From JALYUA01 sp038229875 (GTDB taxonomy: Bacteria > Acidobacteriota > Thermoanaerobaculia > UBA5066 > Gp7-AA6), in the NCBI GenBank assembly GCA_038229875.1, contig JBBROA010000088.1, positions 1 to 17,704 of the forward strand: a stretch of 17,704 nt of DNA, written 5' to 3'. Positions 12,621 through 17,704 of the stretch are shown piece by piece (within the stretch, counting starts at the first letter, position 1; each line of letters opens with the position of its first letter). The position numbers and the translations under genes are program-made. The notes beneath the pieces are model-generated. The model was not told the DNA's origin, searched no databases, and worked only from the letters and a program-made list of their open reading frames with translations.

Positions 12621-14956
12621 CGGGTTTCCTTTCTCCGGGCGGACAGTGACAGTGCGAAGACTGCGGCGATCCCCAGGACGAAGAGAGCCGGCCCGAAGCG
12701 GGAGAGGTTCCACCCCGGGACCCGCTCGCGCCAGTCGAGCCGGTGAGTGCCCGCGGGGACCGCGACCGCGGAAAACGCGACGTCCGCGGGCAACACGTCC
12801 ACAGTGCGCCCGTCGAGCGTCACGTCGCGAAACGGAAAGAACCCCCGGACGACGAAGAGCCACGCGGGAGCGGAGGATTGCGTCTCGACGGTCAGGCGCT
12901 CGGGACTGTTCTCCAGGAGCCGAATCGATCCGGCCGGCGCGCGGCCTCTGCCGCTCCGGCCCGACTCGACGACGATCTCTCCCGGGGACAGCTGAGCGAG
13001 AAGCGGGAGAGCGGAGAGACCCGTGTCCGCTTCGAACCACGTCTGTGCCAGCCGGACTGTCGAGAACGGGCGCTCGTGCTCGTCCCAGATCTGAAGGGAG
13101 TCTCCGCCCACCGGCCGATAACCGGCAAACGCCCGCTGGTCGCGGTACCGGATGGCCCAGCGCAGCCCGAGGCCTCCCCAGAAATTCGACGAGTCCTGGT
13201 AGCTCGCGGCGATCGCCGCGGTCTGGCGCAGTGTTTCGAGGCGGGAGAGATCCCCGCCGTCGAAGTCGTAGTTCAGGATCGTCGGACGTCCCCAGAGGCT
13301 GTGCTCGTAGTGGTCCCAGTTGCGGCGGTAGTTCGGGTCGACGGCCGAATGCGCCGCCTCGATGTCGGAAGGCTTCTGATACGCCGCCTCGCTCAGAGTC
13401 GCGAAGAGCCGTTCCGGGTCGCGCTTCGACAGCCAGCGATCGAACGTCGTCGGAGCCAGGAGGTCCTCCTGCGCGGTCGTGAGCGCGATCCGGCGGGTAG
13501 CAAGGACGGGCACGAGGGTCAGGACGACCAGCGCGGCGGCGAGGCCCGCCCGGCGGCCGCGCAACGCTTCGAGACCGACGAGGGTCGCCATCCAGAAGAG
13601 GCCGCCCTCCGCGAGCGCGGCCGGGATGTGCGAGGCGGCGACCGGCGCGAACCGGCTCTCCGCGCCGACGGCGGCCGTCGCGAAACGGCCGGTCGGGCCG
13701 GGCAGCAGGGCCGTCGCGGAGGCGGCGAGTGCCAGCACGGCGCCGACCGCGAGCACCCAGCGCGGCACGCGGGCTCCCGCGCGATACTCCTCGAACGCCG
13801 AGGCCGCGAGGATGGCGAGCGCCAGGACGATTCCGACCGCGAACTTCTCGGGATACCGCAGCGGCAGCGGCGACGACACCTGGTTCCAGCGCGCCGGCCA
13901 GAGGCTCGGCGGAACCGCGATCGCCAGGGTGACGAACAGGAGCGCCTTCGCGAACCGGACCCCCGGCTTTCTCGAGCGGCGCAGCTTCACGAGGGCGATC
14001 AGCGCGAGAGCTCCCGGATAGAGGCTCGCGAAGAACCCGATTTGCTTGTTTCGGAAGACGGGCCAGCCCCAGACGAAGTGCGGATCGACTTCCCAGGTGT
14101 TGCCGAACGGAAAGGGAACGACGAGCTCGAGAAGTCGAAACGGCGAGATCGAGTAAAGGAACACCTCTCCGAGCTTCATCCCGAGGACGCTTCGGTTCGT
14201 GAACGGAATCCAGAGCGCGGCGGCGACGAGCTGCGGCGCGGCGAGAAGACCGCCGAGGACGAGGCCCGCCGCGACCGCGCCGAGGCCCGCTTTCTGCCCG
14301 CCGACCTCGGTTTGAAACGCGAGCCACAGCGCGCAGCAGAGCAGGACGAGCACGCAGCTGAAGACATCACCGATCGAAAACGCGAGCCCGAAGAGAACGG
14401 AGAGAAGGAGGATCCGCACGGCCCGGCCTCCCGCGCGCCCGAGCGCCCACAGGAACCAGGGAAGGATCGCCATCCCTGGCTGGATGTTCGTGAAGATGAC
14501 TTCCGACACCATGACTCCGGAGAGCGCGTACGTGACCGCCCCGATCCATGCGGCCGGTGCGGACAGACCGAGGCCCTGGAGGAGAAGGATCATGCCCGCG
14601 CCCGCGATCAGGTGATGAAGGACGGGATAAATCCTCATCGCGACCGGAAACGGCAGAACGGAAAGCAGAGGTCGCACGGGATACAGCGCTCCGGCATTGG
14701 GGTTTCCGAGGAGCGGACGGCCGCCGGAAATGTCCGCAAACCAGACAGGCAGCCGTCCGCGGGACCACGCGCTGTGGATCGCGTGCTCGACCGGAAGGTG
14801 ATAACCGGGCATGTCGCGGCCGGTGAAATTCCGGTGCCGGAACAGCGGGTCGGCGTAGACGACGAGGAGCAGGAGGGCGAACGCGAGAAACGGAATCGCG
14901 CGGGCGAGGCGCGCGCGCGGCCCCGCTTCGACGACGCCGGGATTCTCCGATTTCAC
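12617..14956 (-). CDS. YfhO-type polytopic membrane protein (GT-C-like), second copy
   Basis: A 779-residue membrane protein with a cytoplasmic N-terminus, a first helix at about 19-35, a loop with FTGRDMPGYHLP and LPVWF (about 44-73), a NPNAGALYPVRP segment (85-96), repeated hydrophobic helices, a RYPEK motif (367-371) matching RYPAK of the first copy, and a large soluble C-terminal part closed by a final helix near 757-773. This is the YfhO layout, a GT-C-like family using lipid-linked sugar donors in Firmicutes. It is coupled to the M20 lipoprotein gene by an ATGA overlap. The start is a GTG at 14956 with only a weak Shine-Dalgarno region, so a slightly different start is possible. It is divergent from the GT39-like gene. 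The acceptor is unknown; a role in envelope polysaccharide or protein glycosylation is inference. Confidence 0.85.
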   Translation of the reverse strand: MKSENPGVVEAGPRARLARAIPFLAFALLLLVVYADPLFRHRNFTGRDMPGYHLPVEHAIHSAWSRGRLPVWFADISGGRPLLGNPNAGALYPVRPLLSVLPFPVAMRIYPVLHHLIAGAGMILLLQGLGLSAPAAWIGAVTYALSGVMVSEVIFTNIQPGMAILPWFLWALGRAGGRAVRILLLSVLFGLAFSIGDVFSCVLVLLCCALWLAFQTEVGGQKAGLGAVAAGLVLGGLLAAPQLVAAALWIPFTNRSVLGMKLGEVFLYSISPFRLLELVVPFPFGNTWEVDPHFVWGWPVFRNKQIGFFASLYPGALALIALVKLRRSRKPGVRFAKALLFVTLAIAVPPSLWPARWNQVSSPLPLRYPEKFAVGIVLALAILAASAFEEYRAGARVPRWVLAVGAVLALAASATALLPGPTGRFATAAVGAESRFAPVAASHIPAALAEGGLFWMATLVGLEALRGRRAGLAAALVVLTLVPVLATRRIALTTAQEDLLAPTTFDRWLSKRDPERLFATLSEAAYQKPSDIEAAHSAVDPNYRRNWDHYEHSLWGRPTILNYDFDGGDLSRLETLRQTAAIAASYQDSSNFWGGLGLRWAIRYRDQRAFAGYRPVGGDSLQIWDEHERPFSTVRLAQTWFEADTGLSALPLLAQLSPGEIVVESGRSGRGRAPAGSIRLLENSPERLTVETQSSAPAWLFVVRGFFPFRDVTLDGRTVDVLPADVAFSAVAVPAGTHRLDWRERVPGWNLSRFGPALFVLGIAAVFALSLSARRKETR

Positions 14957-15194
14957 GCAGGCGGCTGCAGAAAGGGCGCGGGAGTCGTGATCCGCCCGTT
15001 CACTTGGCGTCCATGGTCAACGCGGGACTCCGTGCAGTGCGGCAGCCCGGCCGCGCCGTGGCGGCGGCGAAGTCCTCATGCAGGCCCTCAACCGCCCTGC
15101 GACCTGATTTTTCTGTCACCCTGGTTGGGAGTTAGCATAGAGGATCGAAGAGGAAAGGCCAAGCGAAGCGCGGTCCACGCGCGCGGAGACGGCC
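14957..15194. other. Divergent intergenic region between the YfhO-type and GT39-like genes
   Basis: This 238-bp region must carry promoters for both divergent genes. A TAGCAT (15133-15138) could be a -10 element for the plus-strand gene, but I see no convincing -35 at the right distance and rate it weak. A TAG at 15138-15140 closes the frame of the downstream gene. No gene, repeat or terminator was recognised here. Confidence 0.5.
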
Positions 15195-16589
15195 GTGTTC
15201 GCGCTCGCCGGAGTGGCGGCCGCCGCGCGGCTGTGGCTTCTGCTCTCGCGTCCTCTCTGGCACGACGAGATCTTCACCCTCTGGGCTTCCCGTCTTTCTT
15301 TCCGGGCCCTGATCGGCGCGCTCCGCCTCGACTCGGGGCCTCCGCTCTTCTACGTGCTCGAGAAGCCGCTCGTCCGGCTCGCCGAGGCGCACTCGCTCTC
15401 GGACAACGTCGCGCGCGCGCTGCCGTGGATCGCGGCCTCATTGCTCGGCCTTTTCGCGATGTCGCTTCCACGCGGGGCTTCCCGGCGCTGGTTCGTTCTT
15501 CTCTGCTCCGCCGCCCCCCTCCTGCTTCTCTACGGCGCCGAAGCGAGGGCGTACGCGCTCCTGGCGCTGATCGACCTGGCCGTCTTCGTCCTGCTCCTCC
15601 GCGGCCCGGAGTCCGCCGGGCGCCTCGCTCTCGGCGGAGCGGCCGCGGCGGCGGCCCTGATGACGCATTCCCTCGCCATCCTTTTCGTCGGCGCGGCCGC
15701 CGTCGTCGCGATGGCGCGCGGCCGATGGCGGTCTGTCGGGGCTCTCTGCGCCGCCGGCGCCGTCTTCGCTCCGTGGATCCCCGTGCTCCTCCGGCAGCCA
15801 CGGGGGGCGGCCGCGTGGATCCGCGAGCCCGTCCTCGTTTCTGCCGGCGGATTCCTGTCGTCTCTCGGCGGCGCGGGCCGTCTCGCGCCAAACTTCGGCG
15901 TGGCGCTGCCCGCGGCGCTCGTCCTCGCGGGCGCGGCCGTCGCCGTGACAGCGGCGCTCTTTGCCCTTCGGTCACCGGATCCGGATGCCCGAGCCGCCGC
16001 CTCGGTGACACTCCTGACCCTCGCCGGAGTGGCGGTCGTGTCCCTCGTCCGCCCCGCCGCGTTCGCGGGACGCACCGAGATGGCCGTTCTCGCGGTGTGG
16101 CTCTGGGGCCTCGCCGCCGCCGCCAGAAGCAGCCGGCCGGCAAAGATCTGCGCCGGCGCGGTGCTCGCAATCAGCGTGGTCTCTGCGACGGTCGTCCTCG
16201 CTTCTCCCCTGCCTCGATCTCTCCCGGCCGAGGCCGTCGCGGCCCTCGTTCCGCGGCTGCATCCCGGCGACGCGGTGGTCGCCGGCGCCGGTTTCTACCT
16301 TCCGGCGCTCCTCTCCGGGGACCGGGGCAAGATCCCGGGCCCGCTGGAGTCCTATCCCCCGGAGCTCACGCTCCATCCCGGATGGTTCACTCCGCGCCCA
16401 CCGACAGACGCTGACGTCGCCACGGTCGAACGGTCTCTCTCCTCGTCCGCACGCGGGCGTCGGACGTACTTCCTCCTGCATCCCCTCCAAGAGAGCCCGA
16501 AGCTCGCCGAAATGCTGGCGGCGCAAGGGACGGCGCGAGTCGTCGCGCGCCTTCCGGACGCGGTGCTGATCCTGTTCGTGAAGAAGTAG
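15195..16589 (+). CDS. GT39/ArnT-like (GT-C) membrane glycosyltransferase
   Basis: A 464-residue polytopic protein with the layout of PMT_2/GT39-type glycosyltransferases. An N-terminal helix is followed by an extracytoplasmic loop with WHDE (22-25; D24/E25 as the expected catalytic acid pair), then DSGPPLFYVLEKPLVRL (46-62), ARALPWIAASLLG (73-85), GAEARAYALLAL (114-125), several further helices and a C-terminal soluble part (about 345-464). Such enzymes move a sugar from a polyprenyl-phosphate carrier to a lipid or protein acceptor outside the inner membrane. The GTG at 15195 is chosen because GGAG lies 6 nt upstream, and the frame is closed by a TAG at 15138-15140 with no better start between. 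It runs toward the GT2-methyltransferase gene, with 20 bp between their stop codons. That gene is a plausible source of its lipid-linked donor. The acceptor is unknown. Confidence 0.82.
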   Translation: MFALAGVAAAARLWLLLSRPLWHDEIFTLWASRLSFRALIGALRLDSGPPLFYVLEKPLVRLAEAHSLSDNVARALPWIAASLLGLFAMSLPRGASRRWFVLLCSAAPLLLLYGAEARAYALLALIDLAVFVLLLRGPESAGRLALGGAAAAAALMTHSLAILFVGAAAVVAMARGRWRSVGALCAAGAVFAPWIPVLLRQPRGAAAWIREPVLVSAGGFLSSLGGAGRLAPNFGVALPAALVLAGAAVAVTAALFALRSPDPDARAAASVTLLTLAGVAVVSLVRPAAFAGRTEMAVLAVWLWGLAAAARSSRPAKICAGAVLAISVVSATVVLASPLPRSLPAEAVAALVPRLHPGDAVVAGAGFYLPALLSGDRGKIPGPLESYPPELTLHPGWFTPRPPTDADVATVERSLSSSARGRRTYFLLHPLQESPKLAEMLAAQGTARVVARLPDAVLILFVKK

Positions 16590-16609
16590 CCCCGGGAGAA
16601 GCCGACGAT

Positions 16610-17704
16610 TTAGTCCCGGCGCGCGATCGCCAGCAGCGACAGACCGTAGGCCGGCGGGGTCTGCTCCTCGCGGCGCAACAGCGGCAGGATCAGAGAAAAG
16701 GCGCGGAGCTGCGCGCGCGGGAGAACCCGGCGTTTCAAGACCCGCCCGTTCAGCCACCACCCGAAAACACCGGGCCGGTTGACGAATCGGGAGTCTTCCA
16801 GCGCGAACCCCGCCCGAAGGAGCTTCGCCTCGAGCTCCGCCTTTTCGTAGCGGCGAAAGTGAAGCAGATGCTCGTCGAGTGTCCCGTAGATACGCTGAAG
16901 CGCGGGGACTAAGAGCGCCAGGCGCCCGCCCGGCTTCAACAGCGCATGCATGTCGGCGAGCGTCGCCTCGTCCTGCTCGATGTGCTCGAGGACGTTGCAG
17001 CAGACGATGGTATCGATCCCGAGGCGCTGAAGCTCTTCGCGCGCCGCCGGAGCGAGAGGGAACTCGTAGGAGGCGACGCGAACACGGGACTCTCCCCGGA
17101 AGACGCCCTTCAGGTACTCGACCGCGACGGGATCGAGGTCCGAGGCGACGACGAGCTCGGGAGGGGTGGCGCCGTTCTCCGCGATGTGCCGCGTCAGGTT
17201 GCCGAAGCCGGCGCCGATCTCGAGCACGCGCTTCCCGATCGCGCGGCGGAACCGGTCGACGATCCAGCGGTTGTACGGCTCGAGCCTGGCCATTCTGGAG
17301 AGCGTCACGTGGCCGACGTTGTTCGACTCTTCGGTTTCCCGGACCCCGTGCCGCACGATCGTGGCGAGCGCCGAGAACCCGTCCTTCCAGCCGATCTTCT
17401 TGCCCTCTTCGTACGTGCGGCCGTAGTACGAGATCGGGACCTCGTAGATGCGGTATCCGCGGCGCGCTACCTTCGCGGTGATCTCCGGCTCGATGCCGAA
17501 CCGACGCGATTCGATCGAGATCGACTGGATCACCTCGCGGCGGAACATTTTGTAGCAGGTTTCCATGTCCGTCAGGTTCAGGTTGGTAAACATGTTGGAC
17601 GCGAGTGTGAGCATCCGGTTTCCGATCGTGTGCCAGAAGTACAGCACCCGCCGCTCGCCGCCTCCGAGAAACCGGGAGCCGTAGACCACGTCCGCATGTC
17701 CGTC
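16610..17704 (-). CDS. Polyprenyl-phosphate sugar synthase (GT2) fused to a SAM methyltransferase, 5'-truncated by the window edge
   Basis: At least 364 residues are visible, and the frame is open through the right edge, so the GT-A catalytic start lies outside. Residue numbers here start at the GTG at 17689; five more codons precede it. The first part matches the C-terminal half of dolichyl/undecaprenyl-phosphate mannose or glucose synthases: VVYGSRFLGG, LTDMETCYKMF (39-49), RFGIEPEITAK (63-73), IYEVPISYYGRTYEEGKKI (81-99) and WKDG (101-104). The second part, from about residue 125, is a class I methyltransferase with motif I VLEIGAGFGNL (155-165), an acidic SDLD (183-186) and CNVLEHIE (231-238), then LKPGGRLALLVPA (251-263). 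The domain order GT2 then methyltransferase is seen in one uninterrupted frame. It is expected to make a lipid-linked sugar in the cytoplasm and perhaps methylate a sugar or lipid; the methyl acceptor is unknown. It could supply the GT-C-like proteins nearby. Confidence 0.9.
   Translation of the reverse strand, partial: DGHADVVYGSRFLGGGERRVLYFWHTIGNRMLTLASNMFTNLNLTDMETCYKMFRREVIQSISIESRRFGIEPEITAKVARRGYRIYEVPISYYGRTYEEGKKIGWKDGFSALATIVRHGVRETEESNNVGHVTLSRMARLEPYNRWIVDRFRRAIGKRVLEIGAGFGNLTRHIAENGATPPELVVASDLDPVAVEYLKGVFRGESRVRVASYEFPLAPAAREELQRLGIDTIVCCNVLEHIEQDEATLADMHALLKPGGRLALLVPALQRIYGTLDEHLLHFRRYEKAELEAKLLRAGFALEDSRFVNRPGVFGWWLNGRVLKRRVLPRAQLRAFSLILPLLRREEQTPPAYGLSLLAIARRD

Noticed and set aside
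12621..14327. Upstream extension of the M20 peptidase frame to 1044 codons
   Set aside because: The extension is antisense-like shadow within the second YfhO-type gene, and the ATG at 12620 begins a lipoprotein signal peptide.
15115..15145. Sigma-70 promoter with TAGCAT as -10 before the GT39-like gene
   Set aside because: No acceptable -35 at 16-18 bp spacing, so it is mentioned only within the intergenic entry.
12743..16414. Plus-strand open frame of 1223 codons opposite the second YfhO-type gene and shadowing the GT39-like gene
   Set aside because: Low-complexity Arg/Ala/Glu composition, no domain, and it overlaps two genes with clear family motifs in other frames.
16590..16609. Bidirectional terminator between the convergent GT39-like and GT2-methyltransferase genes
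   Set aside because: The 20-bp gap contains only CCCGGG and no stem with a T-tract.

Overview
The window is GC-rich DNA with densely packed genes and very short spacers, and it is built around a type IV pilus (T4P) locus. The prepilins have a GspG/PilA-type N-terminus followed by an AVQRxxQKRTMSDMRALATAIEAY-like helix. That helix, the high GC content and the mix of PilT, PilD, a PilS-like kinase and YfhO-type proteins resemble Acidobacteriota and related Gram-negative soil lineages. This taxonomic guess rests on sequence style only. I saw no tRNA, rRNA, CRISPR array, insertion sequence or phage gene.

Left part (1-4729). Two PilT-family retraction ATPases are translationally coupled by a GTGA overlap, and the first is cut by the window edge. 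A PilS/NtrB-like sensor histidine kinase runs toward them and overlaps the second ATPase tail-to-tail by 89 bp. Divergent from the kinase is a small exported protein of unknown function. A CapA-type metallophosphatase-fold protein follows it, joined by a TTGA stop/start overlap. The CapA stop codon opens a G-quadruplex-type repeat (GGGGTCA units) and a tandem/inverted repeat patch in the convergent gap before pilD.

Centre (6208-11192, all minus strand). Reading leftward there are three tandem prepilin genes. Pilin 1 and pilin 2 are almost identical; pilin 3 is more divergent. They are followed by a YfhO-type polytopic membrane protein and the prepilin peptidase PilD, which overlap by 4 bp. 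Pilins 1 and 2 each have their own sigma-54 type -24/-12 signature. Upstream of each, at the same distance, is a shared GTAAAC-N15-GTTAA block that could be the activator site. Intrinsic terminators follow pilins 1 and 2. The second terminator sits only 3 nt before the pilin 3 start codon. The layout suggests high-level, PilS/PilR-like controlled production of the two major-type pilins and strongly reduced read-through into pilin 3-yfhO-pilD.

Right part (11193-17704). A second YfhO-type protein is coupled by ATGA to an M20-family metallopeptidase lipoprotein on the minus strand. Divergent from it is a GT39/ArnT-like (GT-C) membrane glycosyltransferase. Convergent with that is the 3' part of a polyprenyl-phosphate-sugar synthase (GT2) fused to a SAM methyltransferase, cut by the right edge. 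The window therefore holds three GT-C-like membrane proteins and one lipid-linked-sugar synthase around a pilin cluster. The most interesting working hypothesis is an envelope or pilin glycosylation module linked to this pilus. This is inferred from gene neighbourhood and family knowledge, not shown by the sequence.
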